From an uncultured bacterium (GTDB lineage: Bacteria; Bacillota; Clostridia; Lachnospirales; Lachnospiraceae), in assembly GCA_945949875.1 (NCBI GenBank), contig CAMFGH010000020.1:1-35191 (forward strand): a stretch of 35,191 bases of DNA, in the 5' to 3' direction. Positions 17,116 to 24,942 of the stretch are shown piece after piece (position 1 is the stretch's first letter; every line of letters starts with the position of its first letter). The translations under genes were made by a program, and so were the position numbers. Below the pieces are notes generated by a model that made no database searches, was not told the DNA's origin, and saw only the letters and a program-made list of their open reading frames with translations.

Positions 17116-17144
17116 TTACAAACGGATTTGTAACAGGAAGGAAG
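17116..17144 (+). promoter_or_regulatory. Candidate CsrA-binding leader of flagellin mRNA
   Basis: TTACAAA (17116-17122) and TTTGTAA (17127-17133) form a 7-bp stem presenting CGGA in the loop. Directly after it the ribosome binding site AGGAAGGAAG (17135-17144) holds further GGA motifs. A GGA-loop hairpin plus GGA in the Shine-Dalgarno sequence is how CsrA represses hag mRNA in Bacillus subtilis. Confidence 0.5.
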
Positions 17145-17150
17145 TCTCCT

Positions 17151-18284
17151 ATGAGAATAAACTATAATGCAACTGCTATGGTTGCTGTAAATGCATTAAA
17201 CAAAAATGACAGTGCGGTATCAAAATCTACGGAGAGATTGAGTACCGGACTGAAGATCAACCGTGCAAAAGATAATCCTTCCGGATATGCACTTTCCAGA
17301 AGAATGAAAGCACAGCTTGAAGGGTTAAAGCAGGCCAGTGATAATACTTCAGACGGGATCAATATCATAGAAACAGCGGATGGAGCATTGGGCGAAATTC
17401 ATGATATGCTGCAGAGAATCAATGAACTGGCAGTGAAGGCTTCCAACGGAACATGGTCTGATTCTGATCGGAAATTAATAGATGAAGAAGTGCAGCAGCT
17501 GAAGGATGAAATTCAGAGAGTTTCCGAAACCACAGAATTTAACGGACAAAAGCTGTTAAATGGTTCTTTTGACCTGAAAGGCTATACAGACAATATTAAT
17601 GTAAAAGTAAGCAGTTATTCGGAGCAGGTAGAAAAAGGAATTTATGAGTTTACTTTCAATGGTCTTAATTTTGACGATGAGGGTAATATTACCACGCCTA
17701 TCGATCAGATAACTGTAAAATCAGATACAAATGAAAGTGACATTGCAAAGAATGTCAGTATTTCAAAGGTGCTTGAAAACAGAATCACATTGACAGGAAG
17801 CAAAGGATTTGAGATTAGCTTTGATGTTTCCAAAGATTATGTGGATGCAACTGGGAATGGGACAGCATTTGAGGTAGATGTTACAGGACTTGGTGCCATG
17901 ACACTGCAGGTTGGAGCAAATGAAGGACAGGTTCTTGATCTGAATATTCCTGATGTTGGAACCAAGGGGCTGGGTATTCGTCAGCAGGATGTGCTTACAA
18001 GCGATAACGCATTGCAGATGATAGATGCTGTTTCAGATGCCATTACAAAGGTATCTTCCTTTCGCAGTAAGCTGGGTGCTTATCAGAATCGTTTGGAATC
18101 CACATCTACCATGCTGGATATCACAGAGGAAAATATGACAGAAGCCTTCTCCGGTATCACAGATGTGGATATGTCAGAAGAATATACTTCTTATTCAACT
18201 TATCAGATTTTGACCCAGGCAAGTACTTCTGTACTTTCCCAGGCAAATGAACGTCCATCCCAGGTACTCCAGCTGTTGCAGTAG
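17151..18284 (+). CDS. fliC: Flagellin
   Basis: The 377-aa filament subunit, exported by the flagellar type III apparatus without a cleaved signal. The N-terminal D0/D1 region (residues 1-140) shows the conserved MRINYNATAMVAVNALN, ERLSTGLKINRAKDNPSG and NTSDGINIIETADGAL. The C-terminal D1/D0 region (about 290-377) shows SKLGAYQNRLEST and ends QANERPSQVLQLLQ. The middle, about 140-285, is the variable surface domain. The protein is on the short side and lacks large insertions. AGGAAGG precedes the ATG. FliS, its chaperone, begins 10 bp after the stop. A hairpin in the leader suggests CsrA-type translational control. Confidence 0.96.
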   Translation: MRINYNATAMVAVNALNKNDSAVSKSTERLSTGLKINRAKDNPSGYALSRRMKAQLEGLKQASDNTSDGINIIETADGALGEIHDMLQRINELAVKASNGTWSDSDRKLIDEEVQQLKDEIQRVSETTEFNGQKLLNGSFDLKGYTDNINVKVSSYSEQVEKGIYEFTFNGLNFDDEGNITTPIDQITVKSDTNESDIAKNVSISKVLENRITLTGSKGFEISFDVSKDYVDATGNGTAFEVDVTGLGAMTLQVGANEGQVLDLNIPDVGTKGLGIRQQDVLTSDNALQMIDAVSDAITKVSSFRSKLGAYQNRLESTSTMLDITEENMTEAFSGITDVDMSEEYTSYSTYQILTQASTSVLSQANERPSQVLQLLQ

Positions 18285-18294
18285 GAGGGGATTT

Positions 18295-18768
18295 ATGACT
18301 GATGAATTAAAAAAAGAATTTACACTTCGAATCACTCAGGCAAATCCCATATCCATGATTACCATATTGTATGAGATCGCATTGGCTTATTTGGAGGAAG
18401 CAGCAGAAGCAAAACAGAGTGATGACAGAGAGAAATTCGTGCTTGCGATACACCACGGACAGGATTGTATCCGGGAATTGCAGTCTTCTCTCAACCTATC
18501 ATATGAGCCGGCTCCCGTACTTTACAGACTGTACATACAGATGCACCGTAAACTGGCGCAGGCCATCACAGGTTTTTCTCTGGAAGCATGTGAGAAAGTG
18601 CAAAGCCAGTTGGAACAGCTGAGAGATGCTTATATACAGTTGGAGAAAACAGGTTCATGGGATAGCGTCATGGTAAATACCCAGCAGGTATATGCCGGAC
18701 TTACCTATGGAAGGACTTCTTTGGTAGAAAGTCTGGAGCAAGGCGATAACAGGGGATTTCTTGCTTAA
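18295..18768 (+). CDS. fliS: Flagellar export chaperone FliS-like protein
   Basis: A 157-aa, mostly helical protein matching the FliS pattern: residues 1-25 (ITQANPISMITILYE) mirror the FliS start in which a helix follows 'SP..LI.MLYD', and the next helices carry YLEEAAEA, HGQDCIRELQSSLN and LYRLY. In known FliS the protein caps the C-terminus of flagellin in the cytoplasm to stop premature polymerisation. Position immediately after flagellin (10 bp) supports this. GAGGGG lies 6 bases before the ATG at 18295; a longer reading from 18247 would start inside flagellin. The sequence is divergent, so identity is well supported but not certain. Confidence 0.82.
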   Translation: MTDELKKEFTLRITQANPISMITILYEIALAYLEEAAEAKQSDDREKFVLAIHHGQDCIRELQSSLNLSYEPAPVLYRLYIQMHRKLAQAITGFSLEACEKVQSQLEQLRDAYIQLEKTGSWDSVMVNTQQVYAGLTYGRTSLVESLEQGDNRGFLA

Positions 18769-18780
18769 GAAAAGTGAAAA

Positions 18781-19044
18781 TTACGGTATTTTTTCAGGCG
18801 GCAGATGCAGTTCTGCCGCTTTTTCTGTTAAAAATTTGTATCGCTTCAAAACCGCATTAACTTTATAAATATAGCAATCGATTAGATCCGGGTCGGTCAC
18901 GTTATCAAATCCGGAATAGGCTATTTCCAATTCTATTCTTGTTTTTCTAAGGTCTTCCATCAGACGTTGCTCCGCAGTGACATTTTTTGTGAGGGAATCT
19001 CCTTCATTCGTATCATATGTAGTGCGACTGAACAGTAATTTCAT
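18781..19044 (-). CDS. DUF2508 (YaaL-like) small protein
   Basis: An 87-aa soluble protein with the DUF2508 pattern LRKTRIELEIAYSGFDNVTDPDLIDCYIYKVNAV, an all-helical family of unknown function found near recR and bofA in Firmicutes. The start chosen is the ATG at 19044, with GGAGA 9 bases upstream; an in-frame ATG and TTG lie 9 and 21 bases further up. In Bacillus subtilis yaaL and bofA are adjacent and co-directional. Here they are adjacent but divergent. The 3' end overlaps the fliS terminator on the other strand. Confidence 0.8.
   Translation of the reverse strand: MKLLFSRTTYDTNEGDSLTKNVTAEQRLMEDLRKTRIELEIAYSGFDNVTDPDLIDCYIYKVNAVLKRYKFLTEKAAELHLPPEKIP
18798..18826 (+). terminator. Terminator of flagellin-fliS inside the DUF2508 gene
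   Basis: GCGGCAG (18798-18804) and CTGCCGC (18813-18819) form a 7-bp GC-rich stem with an 8-nt loop. TTTTT follows at 18820-18824 in the plus direction. It lies within the last codons of the convergent DUF2508 gene. Confidence 0.75.
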
Positions 19045-19177
19045 ACAAATCATTCTCCGGTTCAACTATAAATAAAGGGTTTCTATTACATTATAGACAG
19101 ATGAAAAAAGGTTTATTCGATATACAGGTAATATTTGGAAAGTTTTTGTAATACATATAAATAACGGAGGACGGCTT

Positions 19178-19444
19178 ATGGAAAAAAATGCTTGGATGAT
19201 AGGTTTCATTTTAATAATTGTTTTGCTGATTCTGATCTTAAAATGGAATGCAAAAATAGTGGGCAATTTCTTTCTCAGGGGAATTTTAGGGACGATCTGC
19301 ATCTATGGAATCAATCAGCTCTTAAGCATGAATCAGCTGTTTTCTATTATACAGTGTAATGCCCTCACTTTTTTGACAACCGGAATCCTTGGATTTCCTG
19401 GGGTTTTCCTGCTTTATGTGATTGAAATTCTATATTTTATATGA
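19178..19444 (+). CDS. bofA: BofA-family pro-sigma-K processing inhibitor-like protein
   Basis: An 88-aa membrane protein with two or three hydrophobic segments (residues about 7-22, 30-48, 63-86). It has the family pattern of N-terminal helix, KWNAKIVGNFFLRGILGTICIYGINQL, then the conserved GxxGFPGVFLLYVI near the C-terminus. In Bacillus subtilis BofA holds the SpoIVFB protease inactive during sporulation; homologues are common in Clostridia without a tested role. GGAGG lies 7 bases before the ATG. DUF2508 starts 133 bp away on the opposite strand. Confidence 0.85.
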   Translation: MEKNAWMIGFILIIVLLILILKWNAKIVGNFFLRGILGTICIYGINQLLSMNQLFSIIQCNALTFLTTGILGFPGVFLLYVIEILYFI

Positions 19445-19479
19445 TTTTTCACAAAAATAAAAAGTTTTCAAAAAAGGTA

Positions 19480-19508
19480 TAGACAAAAAAAGAACGGGTG
19501 CATATAAT
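19480..19508 (+). promoter_or_regulatory. Strong promoter of the Tad pilus locus
   Basis: TAGACA (19480-19485), a 17-bp spacer and a perfect TATAAT (19503-19508), with A/T-rich sequence upstream. Transcription would start near 19515, about 236 nt before the first gene. Confidence 0.75.
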
Positions 19509-19514
19509 TCAAAT

Positions 19515-19750
19515 TACTTCAAGCGACATCCTTTCGATTCTGAAAGATTCGGTCGCGGGGACAACTCTTTTTTGGCAGGATTGTTCTGATGATTTGAGAA
19601 TTCTTTCTCCGGTTCGGAAATCCTTCCATCTGATTCTTCCGGGATATATTTCTTTGGAAGAACCTTTAAAAATCCATTGAAAAAATTGAAGTTACGTAAA
19701 TGATATGGGAAAAGGGGTGAAAGATTTGTTTTGATATCTTAAAACAGAAT
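19515..19750 (+). promoter_or_regulatory. Long untranslated leader of the Tad locus
   Basis: No credible coding sequence occupies this 236-nt stretch. Pairings visible by eye are GCGAC with GTCGC near 19523-19557, and GGTTC (about 19613) with GAACC, nested around TTCTTCC/GGAAGAA ending near 19663. AAGGGGTGA near 19714 looks like a ribosome binding site, but it leads only to a very short frame ending at a TGA. No known riboswitch class (including both c-di-GMP classes) was recognised. Confidence 0.4.
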
Positions 19751-20230
19751 ATGGTTTTACGGGATACCTTTGACTGGGGTGTGTTATGTGTGATTCTGGG
19801 GGTTACAGGAATTGCCTGTTATTTTGACAAACGGGAAAGCAGAATCCCGAACCGTCTCTTGTTATTAGGTGGATTTGTGGAAATTCTGTTTAGTATATTT
19901 CTTGTAGTCTACAGACAGGATTGGTGGTATATACCGGAAATCATAGTAAGATCTGTTCTTTTCTTTTTTCTATTGTGGCCTGTTTATCAAATAGGCGGTC
20001 TGGGAGCAGGCGATTGTAAGCTCCTTCTTTTCATCGGAATGTTTCTTCCGATCAAAATTTCCATTTTCATTTATATCAGCTCTATGGTACTGGCAGCGGG
20101 TATTGGTGTGGCCAGAAATGCAATACGGATCATGTTCTTGAAAATATCTCCGGTATCCGGAATTCATTTTTCATTCTATATCTTTGCAGTACTGCTTGCT
20201 CTGATTATCTGTTTATCAGTAATTCAGTAA
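19751..20230 (+). CDS. Prepilin peptidase, A24 family (TadV/CpaA-like), first copy
   Basis: A 159-aa polytopic membrane aspartyl protease that removes the leader of type IVb prepilins. Both catalytic aspartates are visible: D26 in YFDKRESRIPN and D88 in GLGAGDCK (the GxGD motif). It lacks the N-terminal methylase domain of PilD, as is usual for TadV. It opens the Tad locus. The ATG at 19751 has no good Shine-Dalgarno sequence close by and no better in-frame start, since a TGA lies 30 bases upstream. Translation may therefore depend on leader structure or reinitiation. A second A24 peptidase lies 8 kb downstream. Confidence 0.88.
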   Translation: MVLRDTFDWGVLCVILGVTGIACYFDKRESRIPNRLLLLGGFVEILFSIFLVVYRQDWWYIPEIIVRSVLFFFLLWPVYQIGGLGAGDCKLLLFIGMFLPIKISIFIYISSMVLAAGIGVARNAIRIMFLKISPVSGIHFSFYIFAVLLALIICLSVIQ

Positions 20231-20311
20231 TATGGTGGAAAAGCCTTCTGCTGTGGGGAGTATCAGGGAGCCAGGAGCCAGGGGACAAAGGATAACAGGA
20301 TAGGAGGTTGT

Positions 20312-21313
20312 ATGGGAAAACCAATTATGGCGATATGTGATGGTAAGCCGGTCTATATGAACAGCTTAATGACCATGTTTCAGCAAAAAAAGGAATTACC
20401 TTTTGAAATATATGGTTTTACAAAAAGTGATGCACTGGATGAATTTTGCAGTAATCATCAGATTGCACTGCTGATCATTTCTGAAAAGGAATACAAAAGA
20501 GAACTGCAGCAGAAAGCAGATCAGATTGTGGTTCTGCAGGAAACAAAAAACGAGCCAATGGAAAATGTAATTGGAATAACAAAATATCAATCGGCGACGA
20601 ATTTGTACAAGGCAGTTATGACTGCATATGCTGACAGCGGAAAAGTAATCCTGCCGAAAAGCAGCAGGAAGCCCTTTCAGATGATAGGAATATATTCGCC
20701 CATACATCGTTGCCTGCAAACCACTTTTGCTTTAACGGCCGGACAGATTTTAGCAGAAGAGAAAAGAACTCTTTATCTCAGCTTTGAGTGTTTTTCCGGA
20801 TTGGAGAATCTTATGGGGAAAAAGTTCAATGGGAATCTGACAGATCTTTTATACTTTTACGAGTGTGATAAGGAAAAGCTGCCATATCGGCTGGAGAGTG
20901 TGGTTCATAACCTGAGTGGGCTGGATATGGTACCACCGGCAGAGTCTTTTGAAGATTTCTTAAATATTGCACCGCAGACCTGGTTTTTGATATTACAGGA
21001 AATTGCCCAGGCAGGAGAATACGACATCCTGATTCTGGATCTGACAGAGCAGGTGCGGGGACTGTTTCAGTTGTTAGAACATTGCGACAGGATTTATACA
21101 CTGACCAAAGAGGACCGGATGGCAAAAGCAAAGCTGGCTCAATATGAGCTTCTTCTGCAAAAGGGAGAGTATAAGGCGGTTCTGGAGAAAACAGGAAAAT
21201 GTTCTTTTCCGATTATGAAGTGTCTGCCGACGGAGCTGGAAAGGTTGGGCAGATCGGAACTCGCGGGGTATGCGAGAAAGATATTAAGAGAGGATGGCTT
21301 TTGCATGGCATGA
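20312..21313 (+). CDS. TadZ/CpaE-like pilus localisation protein
   Basis: A 333-aa soluble protein. Residues 1-115 look like an atypical receiver-type domain (ALLIISEKEY in the strand before the usual phosphorylation loop). Residues about 125-320 resemble a MinD/ParA-type ATPase: IGIYSPIHRCLQTTFAL replaces the deviant Walker A, and EYDILILDLTEQ sits at the Walker B position. The GK residues of the nucleotide loop are missing, so it may not hydrolyse ATP. TadZ proteins place the pilus machine at the pole. AGGAGG lies 5 bases before the ATG. The stop overlaps the cpaF start (ATGA). Confidence 0.7.
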   Translation: MGKPIMAICDGKPVYMNSLMTMFQQKKELPFEIYGFTKSDALDEFCSNHQIALLIISEKEYKRELQQKADQIVVLQETKNEPMENVIGITKYQSATNLYKAVMTAYADSGKVILPKSSRKPFQMIGIYSPIHRCLQTTFALTAGQILAEEKRTLYLSFECFSGLENLMGKKFNGNLTDLLYFYECDKEKLPYRLESVVHNLSGLDMVPPAESFEDFLNIAPQTWFLILQEIAQAGEYDILILDLTEQVRGLFQLLEHCDRIYTLTKEDRMAKAKLAQYELLLQKGEYKAVLEKTGKCSFPIMKCLPTELERLGRSELAGYARKILREDGFCMA

Positions 21314-22527
21314 TCGCAGATAGAAAAAAATATTATCAGGAAATCCGCAGTAAGATCCGGCAGGAACTATTTCAGGAGCTGGATTTTACAAGAGAGCTGG
21401 ATGAAGCAGAACTGTTATCGATCATTGATGAGAAAATTCATCAGACCGCATTGGAGACCGGTCTGTCTTTGGAGGAGAGAAAGCGGCTGCGAAAAGAGAT
21501 ATTTCATGGAATGCGACAGCTGGATATCCTGCAGGAGCTGGTGGAAGACCCGGATGTTACAGAAATCATGATAAACGGGAAGGATCACATTTTCATTGAA
21601 AGAAAAGGAAAGCTGACAGCATGGGACAATTCTTTTGAAACAGAAGAAAAGTTAAATGATATTATTCAGCAGATTGTATCAGGATGTAACCGGGTAGTAA
21701 ATGAAGCATCTCCTATTGTAGATGCCAGACTGGAAAATGGCTCCAGAGTCAATGTGGTATTAAAACCCATTGCCTTAAACGGCCCCATTGTTACCATACG
21801 AAGATTCCCGGAAAAACCCATGGATATGAAACGACTGATTTCGCTGGGCGCACTGGACAAAGAAACGGCAGGCTTTTTGCAAAAGCTGGTTCTTTCCGGA
21901 TACAACATGTTTATCAGTGGAGGAACCGGATCCGGAAAGACTACGTTCCTGAATGCGCTGTCACATTATATTCCGAAAGACGAGAGGGTTATAACCATAG
22001 AAGACAGTGCAGAGCTTCAGCTGATCGGAATTGATAATTTAGTGCGGCTGGAAACGCGGAATGCCAATGCGGAAGGTTGCCAGGCGATTACGATTCGTGA
22101 CCTGATCCGTTCGGCGCTTCGTATGAGACCGGATCGGATTATTGTCGGGGAAATAAGAGGCCAGGAAGCAGTGGATCTGCTTCAGGCGATGAATACCGGA
22201 CATGATGGATCTTTAAGCACAGGACATTCCAATAGTGCCGCAGACATGCTTTCCAGACTGGAAACCATGGTGCTGATGGGAATGGATCTGCCGGTAGCGG
22301 CCATACGACAACAAATCGCATCGGCGGTGGATATTATTATTCATCTGGGGAGATTAAAGGATAAAAGCCGGAAAGTGCTGGAAATCGTAGAAGTGTGTGA
22401 ATACTGCGAGCAGAAAATCAGGCTCAATACACTTTATGAATATGATTATCAGACCGGAAAACTGGAACAGAAAGGGGCGCTGGAGAACAATGCGAAAATG
22501 CTGGCGGCAGATCTTACGTTATTATGA
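21310..22527 (+). CDS. CpaF/TadA-family pilus assembly ATPase
   Basis: This 405-aa hexameric ATPase powers Tad pilus assembly at the inner face of the membrane. The N-terminal helical domain includes EEDPDVTEIMING-like VEDPDVTEIMINGKDHIFIE. Walker A is SGGTGSGKTT with K210. Walker B is IIVGEIRG with E281, and the His box region GSLSTGHSNS follows. These are diagnostic of secretion ATPases of the CpaF group. The start is set at the ATG 21310, overlapping the TadZ stop by 4 bases; a TTG at 21301 has a closer ribosome binding site (AGAGG). The 3' end overlaps the tadB start by 38 bp. Confidence 0.94.
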   Translation: MIADRKKYYQEIRSKIRQELFQELDFTRELDEAELLSIIDEKIHQTALETGLSLEERKRLRKEIFHGMRQLDILQELVEDPDVTEIMINGKDHIFIERKGKLTAWDNSFETEEKLNDIIQQIVSGCNRVVNEASPIVDARLENGSRVNVVLKPIALNGPIVTIRRFPEKPMDMKRLISLGALDKETAGFLQKLVLSGYNMFISGGTGSGKTTFLNALSHYIPKDERVITIEDSAELQLIGIDNLVRLETRNANAEGCQAITIRDLIRSALRMRPDRIIVGEIRGQEAVDLLQAMNTGHDGSLSTGHSNSAADMLSRLETMVLMGMDLPVAAIRQQIASAVDIIIHLGRLKDKSRKVLEIVEVCEYCEQKIRLNTLYEYDYQTGKLEQKGALENNAKMLAADLTLL

Positions 22528-23269
22528 ACAGGTTCTGGGAAGGAAAAGTGCTTTTTCCGGAAAGAAAAAAATAGAAAATGTGGGGATGGCAATTGGATTA
22601 ATCCTGTTTTTTGCATATTTCTTTTATCGTTCCTTTTGGAGCATCCCCTTTCTGATTCCTATCGGTATCGTTTTCCTGCTAAAACGAGAGAAAAACTTTC
22701 GTGAAAAGCAAAGGGCCCTTCTGCGTAATCAATTTAAAGATGCGATTCTTGGAATCGCGGCAAATCTGAAAGCGGGATATGCGGTGGAAAATGCCTTTCG
22801 GGAAACACTGCTGGAAATGAGAAGCTTATACGGACCGGAATCTCCGATTTATAAAGAGCTTTACATGATCGTCCAGGGGATATCTAATCACGTCAATATA
22901 GAAACGCTTTTGAAGCAGTTTGCAGTCCGGTCGGGATTGGATGAGATCCAGGAATTTGCAGATGTATTTTCCATTGCGAAAAAGACCGGGGGAAATCTGA
23001 CAGAGATCATATATGAAACAGCAGATATGATCGGAGATAAGATTGAAGTGAATAAACAGATACAAGTAATGATATCAGCAAAGCAGATAGAGCAAAATAT
23101 TATGAATGTGATACCATTTGCAATTGCTCTTTACATAGGAACGATATCAAAGGGTTATTTTGATGTTCTCTATCATTCTGTGACAGGAATTCTGATTATG
23201 ACAGTTTGCCTTTTGATATATTTATGCGCGTACCAGATGGGACAACGGTTAACGCAGATTAATATTTGA
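22490..23269 (+). CDS. TadB-like type II secretion system F-domain protein
   Basis: A 259-aa inner-membrane platform protein. Two hydrophobic segments (about residues 25-65), a T2SSF domain (about 80-215) with KDAILGIAANLKAGYAVENA and FADVFSIAKKTGGNLTEII, and two further C-terminal membrane segments give the TadB arrangement. Together with TadC it is thought to transmit CpaF motion to the growing pilus. The ATG at 22490 has GGAG 5 bases upstream and lies inside the end of cpaF; a reading from 22397 would overlap much more. The 267-bp gap that follows (23270-23536) has no gene. Confidence 0.9.
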   Translation: MRKCWRQILRYYEQVLGRKSAFSGKKKIENVGMAIGLILFFAYFFYRSFWSIPFLIPIGIVFLLKREKNFREKQRALLRNQFKDAILGIAANLKAGYAVENAFRETLLEMRSLYGPESPIYKELYMIVQGISNHVNIETLLKQFAVRSGLDEIQEFADVFSIAKKTGGNLTEIIYETADMIGDKIEVNKQIQVMISAKQIEQNIMNVIPFAIALYIGTISKGYFDVLYHSVTGILIMTVCLLIYLCAYQMGQRLTQINI

Positions 23270-23329
23270 AAAAAATCCTTTTTTGTAATTTCTTCCTCTG
23301 TAGTTTAAACATGCAGAATGTTTGAAATG

Positions 23330-23364
23330 ATTTGTAAAGATGTGAACATATGAGATATACAAAA
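23330..23364 (+). promoter_or_regulatory. Possible internal promoter before tadC in a 267-bp gene-free gap
   Basis: In the AT-rich gap 23270-23536, TTGTAA and TATACA occur 18 bp apart within the stated span. A short A6/T6 hairpin directly after tadB (near 23270-23288) could be a weak terminator. Nothing else is visible in the gap. Confidence 0.3.
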
Positions 23365-23536
23365 TAGAAATGTCTAAGAGAAGATGATTTACAAGATATG
23401 GTTTAGAAGAATTGTTTTAGAATGAAATGTTTATGAAAGAAATATTAAAAACACTCCTTTAGAAAAAGTAATGTGAAATGGTGAAAGAAAAGAAATAGAA
23501 AAGTGTCAAAAAGTTACTGAAGATTGAGGAGAAATT

Positions 23537-24895
23537 ATGGAAAAGGATTTTTTATATAAAGTATCAGAGAAACTATATGATAGCGGCATTTGGAAGAAAA
23601 AGAGCAGTCTCTTGTGTCCCACAAAAGTAAAGCAGAACATCGGGACATTATATCCGGGAGATGCACAAAACAGAATAAGGCAGCACGTAATTCAGAAAAT
23701 AAGAAAATGTTTGTTGGTATTTATGGCAGGAATTTTTTTATCTCTCTTAGTGCTTGCTGATGGATATGCCAATAGAGAAATAAAGGAAAATCGTATTGGA
23801 CGGGCAGATTACGGAGAAAAAAGCAAGGAAGTCCCAATGGTCGCCGAAATAGGAGAAGAAAAACAGGAGATAGTGCTTTCTGTAGAAGAACGACAATATA
23901 CCAGGGATGAACTGGAGGAGCAGCTTTCGAGCCTGTTGACAGACCTGGAGGACCAGATCAAAGGGGACAATCTTGATTTAGAGCATGTAAAGACGGATTT
24001 AAATCTTATGACCTCTTTTCCGGAGTATCCTTTTCAGGCGGCATGGGAGTGCCAGGATTATAGCCTGATAGATTCGGATGGCACGGTTAAGAATGAAGAA
24101 GTACCGGAGGAAGGTCAGGTGACAGGAATCAATGTCGTCTTTACCTATAAAGAATTTCGGGCAGAGCACCTTTTTTACATCCATATTTTTCCGCCGGATC
24201 AGGCAGATGAAGATCGTACTCTTGAACGGTTACAGGCAGCAGTGGATGAGGCGGATTATCAAACCAGATATGATCCGGAGATGGTGCTTCCTGCAAAAAT
24301 GGATGATACAGAGATTATTTGGAAAGAAAAAAAGGACAGTAACTGGATCTATCTTTTAGTCCTCACCGTTCTGGTTTCCATTGTGCTTTATTTTGTGCAG
24401 GATCAGGATATAAATCAGAAAATGGAAAAGCGCGATATCCAAATGAAACAGGATTATACAGAACTTGTAAGCAAGCTATCCATATATCTGGGAGCAGGAA
24501 TGTCTGCCAGACAGTCCTGGGAGAAAATCGTAAATGATTATGAGAAAAACAAAAAGAATGAGAAAGAAAAGCATTATCTCTATGAAGAAATGGGAATTGC
24601 CTGCCAGGAAATGAAAAGCGGAATATCAGAGGTTTCTGCATATGATCATTTTGGAAAAAGATGCCGGCTTCAGATTTATTTAAAATTTTCTACGCTGTTA
24701 GTTCAAAACCTGAGGAAAGGAACTACCAGCCTGGGAAAGATTTTGAAAGAAGAGAGCCGAATTGCGTTTGAGGATCGCAAAAACGAAGCCCGCAAGCGGG
24801 GGGAAGAGGCAGGGACAAAAATGTTGATTCCCATGATGCTGATGTTGTGCATGGTGATGATCATGATCATGGTGCCGGCATTTTTAACATTTTAG
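23537..24895 (+). CDS. TadC-like T2SSF protein with a large extracytoplasmic domain
   Basis: A 452-aa platform protein. Residues 300-452 match TadC: a T2SSF domain (ELVSKLSIYLGAGMSARQSWEKI, LLVQNLRKGTTSLGKIL, EARKRGEEAGTKMLIPMMLML) with a terminal membrane helix (428-450). The N-terminal half is unusual. After a first membrane helix (58-76), about 190 residues (77-268), acidic and with no cysteines except C172, lie between it and a second helix (270-288). By the positive-inside rule this part would be outside the cell. Normal TadC proteins (about 300 aa) lack it. GGAG lies 7 bases before the ATG. The Flp gene follows after 47 bp. Confidence 0.82.
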   Translation: MEKDFLYKVSEKLYDSGIWKKKSSLLCPTKVKQNIGTLYPGDAQNRIRQHVIQKIRKCLLVFMAGIFLSLLVLADGYANREIKENRIGRADYGEKSKEVPMVAEIGEEKQEIVLSVEERQYTRDELEEQLSSLLTDLEDQIKGDNLDLEHVKTDLNLMTSFPEYPFQAAWECQDYSLIDSDGTVKNEEVPEEGQVTGINVVFTYKEFRAEHLFYIHIFPPDQADEDRTLERLQAAVDEADYQTRYDPEMVLPAKMDDTEIIWKEKKDSNWIYLLVLTVLVSIVLYFVQDQDINQKMEKRDIQMKQDYTELVSKLSIYLGAGMSARQSWEKIVNDYEKNKKNEKEKHYLYEEMGIACQEMKSGISEVSAYDHFGKRCRLQIYLKFSTLLVQNLRKGTTSLGKILKEESRIAFEDRKNEARKRGEEAGTKMLIPMMLMLCMVMIMIMVPAFLTF

Positions 24896-24942
24896 TAACT
24901 GAATAGTTACACACCTTAAAAAGACAGGGAGGATAAGAGTAT

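Noticed and set aside
19085-19177. Sigma-E-type sporulation promoter before bofA
   Set aside because: ATATT and CATATAAAT occur, but they are 18 bp apart, too far for the 13-15 bp expected.
19498-19680. 60-codon GTG-initiated ORF before the first Tad gene
   Set aside because: Its start lies upstream of the predicted transcription start (near 19515) and overlaps the -10 region, with no ribosome binding site.
19515-19750. c-di-GMP riboswitch in the Tad leader
   Set aside because: Biologically attractive, but neither the class I nor the class II core could be matched by eye.
20245-20300. Short direct repeat AGCCAGG-AGCCAGG before the TadZ-like gene
   Set aside because: Only two 7-bp copies, no symmetry and no boundary; too little to call an element.
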